A stretch of 64,000 nt of DNA from Cytophagales bacterium (GTDB taxonomy: Bacteria; Bacteroidota; Bacteroidia; Cytophagales; JAAEPT01). The notes beneath the pieces are model-generated. The model saw only the letters and a list, made by a program, of their open reading frames with translations. It did not search any database and was not told the DNA's origin. Numbering within the stretch: position 1 is the stretch's first letter; each line of letters starts with the position of its first letter. The position numbers and the translations under genes were made by a program. Shown here piece by piece: positions 36,313 through 45,756 of the stretch. The stretch covers positions 1-64,000 of the forward strand of contig JAAEPT010000103.1 in assembly GCA_024232295.1 (NCBI GenBank), read 5' to 3'.

Positions 36313-37102
36313 TTAAAACTTGTTTTAATCTATAATGATAACTATTGAATGAGTTCAAATTGTTATGCCTTGCTCTTGGAATCAAAAATAAATTAATTTT
36401 ATGACTAACTCGTTCTTTTATTTTCAAACTTGAATCATGAGAAATAACTTTGTCAGATGTCCCATGAAAAATAGAAATAGGAATAGATGTTTCTATTTCT
36501 TGACAAAAATAATAGGTTGGAATTTCGTACTTCAATAGAAAAGTAGGAAACCAAGAAAAGTATTGTTTAGACAAATCTCTCATACTATAAAACGGGGTTT
36601 CCATAATTAGTTGGTAAGGATAAGCTTTTGAAGATACATAAGCAGCTAATCCTGCTCCCAAAGATTTACCATATACATGAATATTATTTTCTGAATAATG
36701 TTCTTTTAGGTTATCATACATAAACATTGCATCCCTCATCAAACTATTACTCGTTCTTACCCCCTTACTTTTTCCATATGATCGATAATCATACATGAAT
36801 ACATCATATCCTAAGTTTAAGAAATCTTCTCCAACATCACTTCCCCATTTTTGGATATTACCAGCATTTCCATGTAAGTAAAAGATAACTCCTTTACTCT
36901 TCAGAGGTGTTTTAATCAAAACAGAATTTAAAACCACACCAATAGAAGGAGAATAATTTCGTTCTTCAAACTCAAAGGAGAAATTGAATTGATAATTTGC
37001 TTTAAGTCGAACTGGATAGAAAATATATCTATCTTGAATAATGAAGAATAATACACCTATTATGCTACATAACGCAAAAAGAATTACAAAGAAGTATGCC
37101 AT
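36299..37102 (-). CDS. Membrane-anchored alpha/beta-hydrolase (S33/ABHD-like)
   Basis: 267 residues. One N-terminal membrane helix (about 3-22) is followed by a hydrolase domain. The oxyanion region is VIFYLHGNAGN, the nucleophile elbow is VYGKSLGAGLAAY, the Asp lies in GTSDKVISHDSS and the His in PRARHNNLN. The family includes ABHD17-like thioesterases and lysophospholipases; the substrate is unknown. First gene of a pair with the overlapping lipoprotein gene. Confidence 0.8.
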   Translation of the reverse strand: MAYFFVILFALCSIIGVLFFIIQDRYIFYPVRLKANYQFNFSFEFEERNYSPSIGVVLNSVLIKTPLKSKGVIFYLHGNAGNIQKWGSDVGEDFLNLGYDVFMYDYRSYGKSKGVRTSNSLMRDAMFMYDNLKEHYSENNIHVYGKSLGAGLAAYVSSKAYPYQLIMETPFYSMRDLSKQYFSWFPTFLLKYEIPTYYFCQEIETSIPISIFHGTSDKVISHDSSLKIKERVSHKINLFLIPRARHNNLNSFNSYHYRLKQVLNERY

Positions 37103-37311
37103 GCTTTTTAGTAGAATTGTTAATTGTGATTATTTCTTTTATATAGTCGCAGCATAATGAACAAAAAATAATACTAAAAAACAAAAAATGTCATTATTTA
37201 GATAATGACAACATCATTGTTTCTTAGAGAATTACAATATTCAAAACAACTAAAAACAACTAGAAACAAGTTTCTACTGCCAATAAATAGACAATTAGCT
37301 TATAAATAAAG

Positions 37312-37342
37312 TTTGATTTGATATTATAAAATATTAGTTTTG
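37312..37342 (+). promoter_or_regulatory. Promoter of the AraC-family gene at 37368
   Basis: TTG at 37313-37315 and TAGTTTTG at 37335-37342, spacer 19, fit the Bacteroidota consensus. The predicted start of transcription leaves a leader of about 20 bases. Apart from this, the 265-base gap between 37102 and 37368 holds no recognisable feature. Confidence 0.7.
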
Positions 37343-37367
37343 TACAAATTTAACAATGTGATACTTT

Positions 37368-38279
37368 ATGGAGAATTATAACAAAATAATAGAATCTCTT
37401 AATGTAAAAATTGCAAAAGCAAAAAATATCGGTGTTGCCAAAAATGTTACTGTAACTGATTTTTTTGACATTACAAACACAATTATTCTTGTTAATCAAG
37501 GTGAAATTGTATTTGGAGACGAAGATACAGTCGCAAAAGAAGGAGATATATTATTTGTTCCTAATAATGCTTCTACCCAAATTACGTATGGTAATAAGCA
37601 AAAATCTGTTGAGGTAAGTAATGATGAATTACACAAGAATCTAGAAACTTACTTTGCTTATGAAAATATCAACGCTTATGATAACTTTAGTTATATTACT
37701 TTAAACACTAAAGTTTTTGATTCTGTAAATTTCTTTCAATCACTAGATATCCCTCCATTTGTCATTCCTCAACACAAAAAAATGGAAAAACTTGTTAGGA
37801 GTATTATTGAAGAACAATTACAAAGTAATATAGGAAAAGATAGAGTTATTTCATTATTAGCAGATCAGCTAATTATTGAAGTCATTCGATACATTGATAA
37901 GAATAACTTATTTGTAGAACAAATAGCTACCAACACTAGTTATTTGAAAGACCCTCGCCTACTAGACTTATTCGGTTATATTCGTGAGAATCTTAGTGAT
38001 GACTTATCAAATAAAGCACTAGCCAAAATCGCTAATGTATCTGAAGATTATGTGGGGCAATACTTCAAAATGCTAACAGGTATTAATCCTCAAGATTACA
38101 TTGAATATCAACGTATGGAAAAGGCTGTTCATTTACTTAGAACATCTAAACAAAGCATCAAAGATATTGGACAAGAAGTTGGATACAAAGACACCGCTTA
38201 TTTTTGTAGAAGATTTAAAATGATGTTTGGTATTTCTGCTGGAAAAATGAGAAAACGAGAATCGTTAATGAATTTATAA
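37368..38279 (+). CDS. AraC family transcriptional regulator
   Basis: 303 residues. A cupin-like N-terminal part (about 35-90: NQGEIVFGDEDTVAKEGDILFVP) is joined by a helical linker to the double helix-turn-helix (about 205-300) with LAKIANVSEDYVGQYFKMLTG and the AYFCRRFKMMFGISAGK end. It senses an unknown ligand. No obvious target next to it: the hydrolase pair is divergent and the glycosidase is convergent. Confidence 0.88.
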   Translation: MENYNKIIESLNVKIAKAKNIGVAKNVTVTDFFDITNTIILVNQGEIVFGDEDTVAKEGDILFVPNNASTQITYGNKQKSVEVSNDELHKNLETYFAYENINAYDNFSYITLNTKVFDSVNFFQSLDIPPFVIPQHKKMEKLVRSIIEEQLQSNIGKDRVISLLADQLIIEVIRYIDKNNLFVEQIATNTSYLKDPRLLDLFGYIRENLSDDLSNKALAKIANVSEDYVGQYFKMLTGINPQDYIEYQRMEKAVHLLRTSKQSIKDIGQEVGYKDTAYFCRRFKMMFGISAGKMRKRESLMNL

Positions 38280-38283
38280 AAAT

Positions 38284-38320
38284 AAAAAAGCGAATGAAAT
38301 TTGATTCATTCGCTTTTTTG
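38284..38320. terminator. Bidirectional terminator
   Basis: AAAAAAGCGAATGAA and TTCATTCGCTTTTTT make a perfect stem between the AraC gene and the convergent glycosidase. Confidence 0.9.
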
Positions 38321-38340
38321 TTGGTCATTAATTAATATTT

Positions 38341-40980
38341 TTAATTATACATCTTATGAATAATATCTGCTACTAAAGCTGTCCATCCTGTTTGATGTGA
38401 AGCTCCTAATCCAGCTCCATTATCTCCATGGAAGTATTCATAAAATAATACATAATCTTTGAAATGAGGATCATTTTGCATTTTTGGATGACGATTATAA
38501 ACTGCTCGTTTCCCTTCCTCATCTTTTGTGAAAACACCAATCATTCGTTTTGATAATTCCCTTGTAACTTCCGGAATTGTTAAGTGATTTTTGCTACCTG
38601 TAGGGAATTCCATTGTAAAGTTATCATCATAATAAAAATCAAACTTCCAAAGAGACTCTAAAATCAAGTAGTTTACAGGAAACCAAATCGGTCCTCTCCA
38701 ATTCGAATTACCACCAAATAAGTAAGAGTCAGACTCTCCTGGGTTATATCCAACAGAAAATACTTCATCTCCTACTTTAAACTCATAAGGGTTCTCTTTA
38801 TGGTGTTTTGATAAAGCTCTGATACCATAATCAGACAAGAACTCTTCCTCATCCAATACACGTTCTAACAATTTCTTCATTCGGAAACCTCTCATTAAAG
38901 AGAATAAACGTCTTTCTCCCTTACCAATCTCATCCCAACGAGAGACCAAACGAGCTAATTTTGGACGAACTTTTTGATAAAAGTCCAATCGATCTCTAAA
39001 TAAGTGAAGCTTCTCATGAGTTTCGCTTTTCAATGTTTCTACAGCAAATAAAGGAATAATTCCGACCATTGAACGAATCTTCAATCGCATTGTAGGACCA
39101 TTTTCCATATGAAGAATATCGTAATAAAAATTATCTTCATCATCCCACAAACTTACTTTATCATCAGTAGCATCATGAATTGCTTCTGCAATGTACAAGA
39201 AGTGATCTAAGAACTTCATTGCCATCTCTTGATATACTTTATTCTCAGTAGCCAAATCTAATGAAATACGAAGCATATTTAAGGCAAACATAGCCATCCA
39301 GCTTGTTCCATCAGCTTGTTCTAATTTTCCACCAGTAGGCAAAGGACGACTTCTATCAAATACTCCAATATTATCAAGTCCTAAGAAACCTCCTTCAAAG
39401 ATATTATTACCACTACTATCTTTTCTATTCACCCACCATGTGAAGTTTAACATCAACTTATGGAAAGCTTGTTCTAGGAATTCTAAATCACCATCACTTC
39501 CTTTTTGCTTCTTATCAATGTGGAACACTCTCAATACAGCCCAGGCATGTACAGGAGGGTTTACATCACTAAAATTCCATTCATAGGCAGGAATTTGCCC
39601 ATTAGGATGGATATACCATTCATCCAATAAAAGCAATAGTTGTTTTTTGGCAAAATCTGCATCAATACGAGCAATTGGAATACAGTGAAAAGCTAAATCC
39701 CATGCAGCATACCAAGGATATTCCCATTTATCTGGCATTGAGATAATATCAGCATTATGTAAGTGTCTCCAATGCTGATTACGTCCCTGCTTTCTCTCTT
39801 TTGGAGGAGTAGAACGACCTTCATCACCATCCATCCATTCCTTTACATTATAGTAGTAGAATTGCTTAGTCCACATCAAGCCACCAAATGCCTGACGTTG
39901 AATATTAATCAAGTCGTCTTCTTCATCTGGAATTTTTGCTTGAATTTCTTCATAAAAATCATCTGCCTGTTGAAGACGCTCAGCAAATAATTGATGAAAA
40001 TCTACAAAAGGCTGTGACAATTCTTTTTTAGAAAGACGTACACAAACCTCTTTTTTTCCATTTGCAGGAACTACTACCTTGTAAATACCTGATACTTTGG
40101 TTCCCTCCCTATCCACATTAATGGCTTCTTTATGACCGTTTACTACATAGTCATTAATTCCATCTTTAGTATACTTACTATTATTAGTGCCTCCATAAAG
40201 CAGTTTTCTATTTGTTTCATTATCACAAAAAGCTAACTCTACTCCATCTTCAAAGTATAAATGATAATTCCCTAACTCTTCATGGTTAATGGCAACATAA
40301 GTATCACTTTCTGCAACCATAGTAGGTACCGAAGTTGTGTATTGTAACCTCCAAGTATTTCTAAACCATGCAGTAGGTAATAAATATAATTCCTCTTCTC
40401 GATCTCCTCTATTCTCAATTACTGCTTTAAATAATAAATCATCTTCATCTACTTTAGCATACTCCAAAAAGATGTCATAATACTCATCATTATCAAAGAT
40501 TCCAGTATCTAGAATTTCGTATTCTAAATCTTGTTTTCCTCTGTGTCTATTCTCATCAACAAGTTGTTTATAAGGAAATGGATTTTGAGGGTACTTATAT
40601 AACATTTTCATGTATGAATGTGTAGGAGTACTATCAAGGTAATAATACATCTCTTTCACATCTTCTCCATGATTTCCTTCATTACCTGTCAACCCAAAGA
40701 TACGTTCCTTAAGTATAGGGTCTTTTCCATTCCAAAAAGCCCAAGAAAAGTTCAACAGTTGTTGGCCATCACTTACTCCTCCAATTCCTTCTTCTCCCCA
40801 ACGATAGGCATTACTACGAGCCATATCATGTGAAACACTTTCCCAAGCAGATCCATCAGCACTATAATCTTCTCGGACAGTTCCCCATTGTCTTTCTGTC
40901 AAATAAGGTCCCCATTTCTTCCAAGAGACTTTTCCTTCTTCTTCGTCTTTTAGGCGTTGTTTTTCAATATTATGTTGCAT
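38341..40980 (-). CDS. MGH1-like/GH63 family glycoside hydrolase
   Basis: 879 residues, no signal peptide, so cytosolic. The (alpha/alpha)6-barrel part (about 400-870) shows the family landmarks WEYPWYAAWDLAFHCIP, with the catalytic-acid Asp in AAWDLAF, LDNIGVFDRSRPLP, DGTSWMAMFALNML and the late NSNWRGPIWFPVNYL segment. Members include glucosidases and mannosyl/glucosylglycerate hydrolases. The N-terminal 380 residues form the all-beta part. The substrate cannot be told. Single gene with a short leader; the next gene upstream is inorganic pyrophosphatase with a terminator between. Confidence 0.87.
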   Translation of the reverse strand: MQHNIEKQRLKDEEEGKVSWKKWGPYLTERQWGTVREDYSADGSAWESVSHDMARSNAYRWGEEGIGGVSDGQQLLNFSWAFWNGKDPILKERIFGLTGNEGNHGEDVKEMYYYLDSTPTHSYMKMLYKYPQNPFPYKQLVDENRHRGKQDLEYEILDTGIFDNDEYYDIFLEYAKVDEDDLLFKAVIENRGDREEELYLLPTAWFRNTWRLQYTTSVPTMVAESDTYVAINHEELGNYHLYFEDGVELAFCDNETNRKLLYGGTNNSKYTKDGINDYVVNGHKEAINVDREGTKVSGIYKVVVPANGKKEVCVRLSKKELSQPFVDFHQLFAERLQQADDFYEEIQAKIPDEEDDLINIQRQAFGGLMWTKQFYYYNVKEWMDGDEGRSTPPKERKQGRNQHWRHLHNADIISMPDKWEYPWYAAWDLAFHCIPIARIDADFAKKQLLLLLDEWYIHPNGQIPAYEWNFSDVNPPVHAWAVLRVFHIDKKQKGSDGDLEFLEQAFHKLMLNFTWWVNRKDSSGNNIFEGGFLGLDNIGVFDRSRPLPTGGKLEQADGTSWMAMFALNMLRISLDLATENKVYQEMAMKFLDHFLYIAEAIHDATDDKVSLWDDEDNFYYDILHMENGPTMRLKIRSMVGIIPLFAVETLKSETHEKLHLFRDRLDFYQKVRPKLARLVSRWDEIGKGERRLFSLMRGFRMKKLLERVLDEEEFLSDYGIRALSKHHKENPYEFKVGDEVFSVGYNPGESDSYLFGGNSNWRGPIWFPVNYLILESLWKFDFYYDDNFTMEFPTGSKNHLTIPEVTRELSKRMIGVFTKDEEGKRAVYNRHPKMQNDPHFKDYVLFYEYFHGDNGAGLGASHQTGWTALVADIIHKMYN

Positions 40981-41040
40981 AACATTCGGTGTTTGTGATT
41001 GATCTTAACGAAAAAATAATTAAGGTAACTAATATATAAA

Positions 41041-41078
41041 AAAATAAGCCCTTATGAATGAACATAAAGGCTTATTTC
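41041..41078 (-). terminator. Terminator of ppa
   Basis: AAATAAGCC and GGCTTATTT pair through an extended imperfect stem; read on the minus strand it is followed by a T run directly after ppa. Confidence 0.75.
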
Positions 41079-41106
41079 TTAATAATTCGATAAACGAAAT
41101 ATATTT

Positions 41107-41796
41107 TTATTTTAAGGCTTCTAAAGATGCAGATAAAGACTCATCAATATTACCAAATTTATTCTGGTAATCTAATTGACTTTTCTTGATTACTTCTAAT
41201 GCTTCTTCTTTTCCATAAGTTTCAACAATCTCACATTTAGGTTTTTGACCTTCAGCAGGAATTTCTTTATAAGTTAAGAAGTAATGCTTCAAACGGTTGA
41301 TTACAGAAGCAGGAACATCAGAAACATCCTTCCATTGTTGGTAAACTTCATCACCTTTCAATACAGCTATGATTTTATCATCAGCCTCTCCTCCATCAAT
41401 CATTCTAAACCCTCCAATAGGAATAGCAGGAACGATTAAATTTCCGTGAGTAATTTGTCTCTCTGTCAACACACAGATATCTAAAGGATCTTGATCTCCT
41501 ACGATTTCTGGTAAGTTGTTCTTATCAGCACAGTTTTTTGCAACTTCATCATCACAATAAGTTTGTGGAACGAAACCATATAATGCTGGTACAATATTAG
41601 AGAATTTTTGAGGACGATCTACCATTAAGTATCCTGTCTCTTTGTCAATTTCGTACTTTACTTGGTCAGTCGGTACAATCTCAATAAATGTATTGATAAC
41701 TTCTGGAGCATCTTCCCCTACACTGATTCCATGCCAAGGGTGTGCTTTGTAACGTAACCCTAAATTTTTCAAAAGGTTATTTGACTCTTTACTCAT
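41107..41796 (-). CDS. ppa: Inorganic pyrophosphatase (family I)
   Basis: 229 residues, in the range of the longer family I enzymes. The active-site blocks are EIVPTDQVKYEIDKETG, YGFVPQTYCDD and the metal-binding DQDPLDICVL, plus the later Lys/Tyr region RLKHYFLTYK. It hydrolyses pyrophosphate from biosynthesis. Monocistronic, with a terminator after it and a 117-base gap to the rhomboid gene upstream. Confidence 0.94.
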   Translation of the reverse strand: MSKESNNLLKNLGLRYKAHPWHGISVGEDAPEVINTFIEIVPTDQVKYEIDKETGYLMVDRPQKFSNIVPALYGFVPQTYCDDEVAKNCADKNNLPEIVGDQDPLDICVLTERQITHGNLIVPAIPIGGFRMIDGGEADDKIIAVLKGDEVYQQWKDVSDVPASVINRLKHYFLTYKEIPAEGQKPKCEIVETYGKEEALEVIKKSQLDYQNKFGNIDESLSASLEALK

Positions 41797-41913
41797 TGTA
41801 TTAAAAAATTTTAATTTTTTTCTAATAAACTCACAAGTTAGGTATTTTTATCAAATTTGACGTAATACTCCTTCCATAATCTTTGATTTGATCAGATTAT
41901 TCAATCATAATCT

Positions 41914-42516
41914 CTAAAATTCATTATCAATCGAGGTGGTTTGTTTTTTCGTTTTGACACCTAAGAAACCAAATAGACTACCACAAATACCTCCCAAAAT
42001 ATGACCAAAATAAGAAACATTTGATTGTTCTTTCCAACCAATTGCTTCTTGTGAGGCAAAAGCAAACTCCTTTCCTAGAAATACAACTACTACCAGAATA
42101 AAGGTCATTGGTATTTCTCCAGACTTAACATTTACCACTGAACTCAAAATAATAAACATGTAAACCAAACCACTTGCTCCCAACAATGCAGTATCCATAA
42201 ATAAGACATTTAACACACCAGGAATTAGAGCAGTAATTAACATCATAATCATCAAATCTTTTGAACCATATTTTTCTTCCAAAATAGGTCCAAGAAGTAG
42301 AATGAAAATAAAGTTATTGGTAAAATGAGTCCAGTCAGCATGTCCCATTGCATGAGAAACCAAACGAAAATAACTGATGGGATTTTGAAAAGTAAAATCA
42401 GGATAAACAGTAAACAAAGGCATTACACTTCCTACCAAAATATTATCCAATAATAGAATAAAAGCACAGAAAATGGTAAAAGTTAGAATAACTGGAGAAT
42501 TGTATCTTAGTCTCAT
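41914..42516 (-). CDS. Rhomboid family intramembrane serine protease
   Basis: 200 residues with six membrane segments. The catalytic Ser is in LLGASGLVYM and the His in SYFGHILGGICG, and the first loop has the HADWTHFTNNF signature with conserved Asn. It cuts membrane proteins within or near their transmembrane helix. Targets are unknown. The promoter region is shared in part with the ncRNA candidate on the other strand. Confidence 0.88.
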   Translation of the reverse strand: MRLRYNSPVILTFTIFCAFILLLDNILVGSVMPLFTVYPDFTFQNPISYFRLVSHAMGHADWTHFTNNFIFILLLGPILEEKYGSKDLMIMMLITALIPGVLNVLFMDTALLGASGLVYMFIILSSVVNVKSGEIPMTFILVVVVFLGKEFAFASQEAIGWKEQSNVSYFGHILGGICGSLFGFLGVKTKKQTTSIDNEF

Positions 42517-42661
42517 ACTATCAAAAATTAAGTGTCACTTACTATATACAAAAATAAGAGATTTAATGAAGGTCTCAAGAATTTTATTTTTTTTTCGAAA
42601 AAAATGTAACCCTTTTCAAAACACTCCGTTATAAATGATATCAACACAAAATAAAAACAGT

Positions 42662-43069
42662 AAAAAACACTGCTGTAGTTGATAAAATCAAGTGTTTAAG
42701 CAACTATGTTAAATTCAGGGAGTCCTTTTCCCCATAGAGGTTCAAGTGAGAACAAGATTAATCAAATCAAAAGAAGTTTAAGTTTAACTATGGGAAGTTC
42801 GCTGTCTCCCCAAGGGTCTACAAGACAAGATATCCAAGTATCGCAGTAAGTTCTTAAAGGTTTGCGCATTTATAAAATAAAAATTACTCCAATCATTTAT
42901 TGCAGTCTTTTAAACCGGGTAATAAAATAAAAATAAGTAGTGCAAATTATCATTAATCTAGGGATATGTCCGATCCCAGAAAGGCTTAAAAGAGAGCAAG
43001 ATGTAAAAATCACGGAAAAGAATTATCAAACACCTCATATTCTATCTTGAATATGAGGTGTTTTTTTTG
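42662..43069 (+). ncRNA. Structured non-coding RNA candidate, family not assigned (6S-like possible)
   Basis: The 600-base gap between the rhomboid gene and apt has no ORF but is richer in G+C than other gaps and folds well by hand. At 42665-42696 AAACAC/GTGTTT closes TTGATaaaATCAA. GGGAG (42718) pairs with CTCCC (42806), with an internal bubble around a CCCATAG/CTATGGG helix, the layout of a 6S-type central bubble. GGTTT/AAACC encloses 42859-42916, and GGGATATGTCCGATCCC is a hairpin at 42961. A strong terminator follows. I find no tmRNA, SRP or RNase P landmarks. Ends are uncertain; it may be two RNAs. Confidence 0.45.
43027..43069 (+). terminator. Strong terminator after the ncRNA candidate
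   Basis: AAACACCTCATATTC and GAATATGAGGTGTTT form a 15-bp stem followed by eight T. No coding gene precedes it on this strand, so it must end a non-coding transcript. Confidence 0.9.
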
Positions 43070-43096
43070 CCCCATATTTAGTTTTCTCTATCTTTG
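43067..43096 (+). promoter_or_regulatory. Promoter of apt
   Basis: TTG at 43067-43069 and TATCTTTG at 43089-43096, spacer 19. The -33 element overlaps the T run of the preceding terminator. It rules out the TTG start at 43094 in the ORF track. Confidence 0.75.
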
Positions 43097-43117
43097 TTTC
43101 TTACAATAATAAGAATT

Positions 43118-43654
43118 ATGGAAACTATTCAAGAACGTATCAAAAGCAGTATCCGAGACATCAAAGACTTTCCAAAAGAAGGAATTATTTTTAAGGATAT
43201 TACGCCTATTCTAAGTGATGTTAGTTTATCAAATGACATTGTAGAAGAGTTTGTAAAAAGCATTCAAGAAAAAGGGATTAAAATAGACGCAGTAGCTTGT
43301 ATTGAAGCAAGAGGCTTTTTGTTTGGACCTATGATTGCACAACGTTTATCTGTTCCTTTTATTCCAATTCGTAAAAAAGGAAAACTTCCTTATGATACTA
43401 TCTCTTATGAATATGATTTGGAATATGGTTCTGCTGTTATTGAAATGCACAAAGATGCTGTTCAAAAAGACTGGAATGTATTGATTCATGATGACTTATT
43501 GGCTACAGGAGGTACAGCAATTGCTGCTGCTGAGCTAATCAAAACAGAAGGGAATGTAGCTGGTTTTTCATTTTTAGTAGATTTAACTTTCTTAGATGGG
43601 AATAAGAAACTAAAAGAGTATTCTGATAATGTTCTAAGTCTTATTAAGTACTAA
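43118..43654 (+). CDS. apt: Adenine phosphoribosyltransferase
   Basis: 178 residues from ATG 43118. The N-terminal METIQERIKSSIRDIKDFPK, the ARGFLFG block and the PRPP loop VLIHDDLLATGGTAIAA are typical. It salvages adenine to AMP. The longer ORF start at 43094 sits in the promoter and is rejected. Single gene with its own terminator. Confidence 0.96.
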   Translation: METIQERIKSSIRDIKDFPKEGIIFKDITPILSDVSLSNDIVEEFVKSIQEKGIKIDAVACIEARGFLFGPMIAQRLSVPFIPIRKKGKLPYDTISYEYDLEYGSAVIEMHKDAVQKDWNVLIHDDLLATGGTAIAAAELIKTEGNVAGFSFLVDLTFLDGNKKLKEYSDNVLSLIKY

Positions 43655-43677
43655 TTAAAAATATCTAGACAAATAAG

Positions 43678-43711
43678 GAAGGTGTGGGTAAAAATCTCAC
43701 ACCTTTTTTAT
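43678..43711 (+). terminator. Terminator of apt
   Basis: AAGGTGTGGG and CTCACACCTT form a stem followed by a T run. Confidence 0.85.
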
Positions 43712-43788
43712 TTATCTAAACTTGAATAATTGTACAGAAAAGAGAAAATACTTATATTTTACCGTTAGAGATAAAGATTAAGTTATAT

Positions 43789-44136
43789 ATGGGTAATAAT
43801 GATTGGAAAGATAGATTAGGTACTGTATTTTCTACAGATCCTAATTTCAAGTATGAATATGATGGTGAACAAGAAGAAGAAACACTTCCTCCTTCTGAAC
43901 AACATCTAAAGGTATTACTTGATAAAAAACAAAGGAAAGGAAAAGCCGTTACACTTATTACTGGTTTTGTAGGAACAAATGATGATCTAAAAGATTTGGG
44001 GAAACTATTAAAATCAAAATGTGGTGTTGGTGGATCTGCCAAAGATGGTGAAATTATCGTGCAAGGTGATTTTAGGCAAAAAGTTCTCGAGATACTCCAG
44101 AAAGATGAATATAATGTAAAGAAGGTAGGAGGTTAA
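43789..44136 (+). CDS. SUI1/YciH (eIF1-like) translation factor
   Basis: 115 residues. The eIF1-like domain covers the second half: KGKAVTLITGFVGTNDDLKDL, the KCGVGGSAKDGEI turn and the final VKKVGG. YciH-type proteins help start-codon choice in bacteria under stress. The first 40 residues are acidic and disordered-looking. The SpoIIE phosphatase follows 83 bases later on the same strand, which may be a separate transcript. Confidence 0.9.
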   Translation: MGNNDWKDRLGTVFSTDPNFKYEYDGEQEEETLPPSEQHLKVLLDKKQRKGKAVTLITGFVGTNDDLKDLGKLLKSKCGVGGSAKDGEIIVQGDFRQKVLEILQKDEYNVKKVGG

Positions 44137-44219
44137 TTCCGTTTTACAAATTTTGTCGCCTATTTGCTATTAGGTCTCTACAATTAATGTTATTGTATAA
44201 TCCGTAAAATTGGAAAGAA

Positions 44220-45698
44220 ATGAGTTCAGCAATAGAAAAAATATTAAAGAATAGTTATACACGTTTACTTCTCTCTGTTTTCTTAGGTTTAGTAGCTTTA
44301 TGTCTATATTTTAATATTGTAATCTATAACACACATGTTAGTGATTCACAAGAAAGTGAGTTAGCTAAGATTCAAGGAGTTGCAAGAAGTACTGCTTCAG
44401 TTATAAAAGCAGAAGACATTCAAAATACTTGTACTAAGTATCCTAAAATGGATGCTATTAAGGACAATATGCAAGATTCTATTTACTATAAAAATGTAAA
44501 GCTCCTAAAAGAAATTCAGCATAGAAATAATATTAAAACTCCAGTTTATGTACTAGTTTTTGATGAGAAATCTCAACATTTTTTATTTGTTTATACTTCT
44601 AATGATAATCCATACTACTTTCACACATACACAAGTTTTCCAGAAGAACTATTAGCAAATTACAAAGCAAATATTGGTGGAATTATTCCTCCCTATGAAG
44701 ATGAACATGGTACTTGGATGTCTGCCTTTGAACCTATCAAAGATGAAAATGGAACAGCAATAGGAATTGTTCAAGTAGATGCACAATTTGATCCCTTCAT
44801 TCAAGAAGCTCGTGTAGATGCTTTCAAACAGTTAGGAATTGCTTCATTTATCTTTATTATTATTGGTTTTGCTTTGTACAAAAAAATACAAACATTCTTA
44901 GATGACGAAGAAGAAAATCAACGTACAATTCATCAAAAAAACCTACACATTACATCAAGTATTCAATATGCCAAAAGAATACAAGAAGTAATTCTCCCTA
45001 CTGAAGAACAAATAGCAGAAGAACTTCAAAACTTTGTGTATTATGAACCCAAAGATATTGTGAGTGGTGATTTCTATTGGTTTAGTAATAAACAAGAAAA
45101 TCATGTGTTTTTGGCTGCTGTAGATTGTACAGGACATGGAGTACCTGGAGCATTTATGTCGATGATTGGTAACACTGTATTGAATACCTTAATCAATGAA
45201 AAAAAGCTTTCTCATGTTGGAGAAATTCTAAAGCAAATGGAGGTTGAGCTAAGAAAAGCTCTTAATGCAGAAGATAAAAATAAAGCGACAACTGATGGAA
45301 TGGATATTGCTTTAATTCACATCGACAAAGAAAAAAATAAAATTTGTTTTGCTGGTGCACAACGTCCTCTTGTAATGATAAGAGAAAATGAAATAAAAGA
45401 AATTAAAGCAACAAAACGCTCAATTGGTTATCTGTATCATGATGATGTATCTTACAACACAGAGGAAATACCATTGGAAAAAGGGGATTGCTTCTATATG
45501 TTCTCAGATGGTTATCAAGATCAATTTGGAGGACCTAAAAATAAGAAGTTTATGAAGAAACAATTGAAACGATTATTGTTAGAAATTCATGAGCAAGATA
45601 TGCCAACTCAAAAAACAATTTTACATGAGAAATTACAGGACTGGAAAGGAGGTCATAACCAGATTGATGATGTTCTAGTAATGGGGATAAGAATATAA
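44220..45698 (+). CDS. Membrane SpoIIE/PP2C-type serine phosphatase with sensor domain
   Basis: 492 residues. Membrane helix one (about 14-36) and two (about 205-225) bracket a periplasmic sensor domain of about 170 residues. A short coiled segment follows (HQKNLHITSSIQYAKRIQ) and then the SpoIIE domain (about 250-490) with metal-binding acids in VSGDFYWF, VDCTGHGVPGAFMSMIG, DGMDIALI and MFSDGYQDQFGG. It likely dephosphorylates an anti-sigma-factor antagonist or a similar switch protein. The partner is not next to it; an RsbW-like ATPase lies at 57 kb. Confidence 0.87.
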   Translation: MSSAIEKILKNSYTRLLLSVFLGLVALCLYFNIVIYNTHVSDSQESELAKIQGVARSTASVIKAEDIQNTCTKYPKMDAIKDNMQDSIYYKNVKLLKEIQHRNNIKTPVYVLVFDEKSQHFLFVYTSNDNPYYFHTYTSFPEELLANYKANIGGIIPPYEDEHGTWMSAFEPIKDENGTAIGIVQVDAQFDPFIQEARVDAFKQLGIASFIFIIIGFALYKKIQTFLDDEEENQRTIHQKNLHITSSIQYAKRIQEVILPTEEQIAEELQNFVYYEPKDIVSGDFYWFSNKQENHVFLAAVDCTGHGVPGAFMSMIGNTVLNTLINEKKLSHVGEILKQMEVELRKALNAEDKNKATTDGMDIALIHIDKEKNKICFAGAQRPLVMIRENEIKEIKATKRSIGYLYHDDVSYNTEEIPLEKGDCFYMFSDGYQDQFGGPKNKKFMKKQLKRLLLEIHEQDMPTQKTILHEKLQDWKGGHNQIDDVLVMGIRI

Positions 45699-45738
45699 GA
45701 AAAAAGCCTTTAAACACAGTGTTTAAAGGCTTTTTTCT
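45698..45738. terminator. Bidirectional terminator
   Basis: AAAAAAGCCTTTAAACAC and GTGTTTAAAGGCTTTTTT make a perfect 18-bp stem with a 2-base loop centre between convergent genes. Confidence 0.92.
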
Positions 45739-45756
45739 TATCAATCTTTAGTGTTA

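Noticed and set aside
42662-43069. tmRNA, RNase P RNA or SRP RNA
   Set aside because: The conserved words of these RNAs (for example GGAAAGTCC of RNase P, a tag reading frame of tmRNA) were not found.
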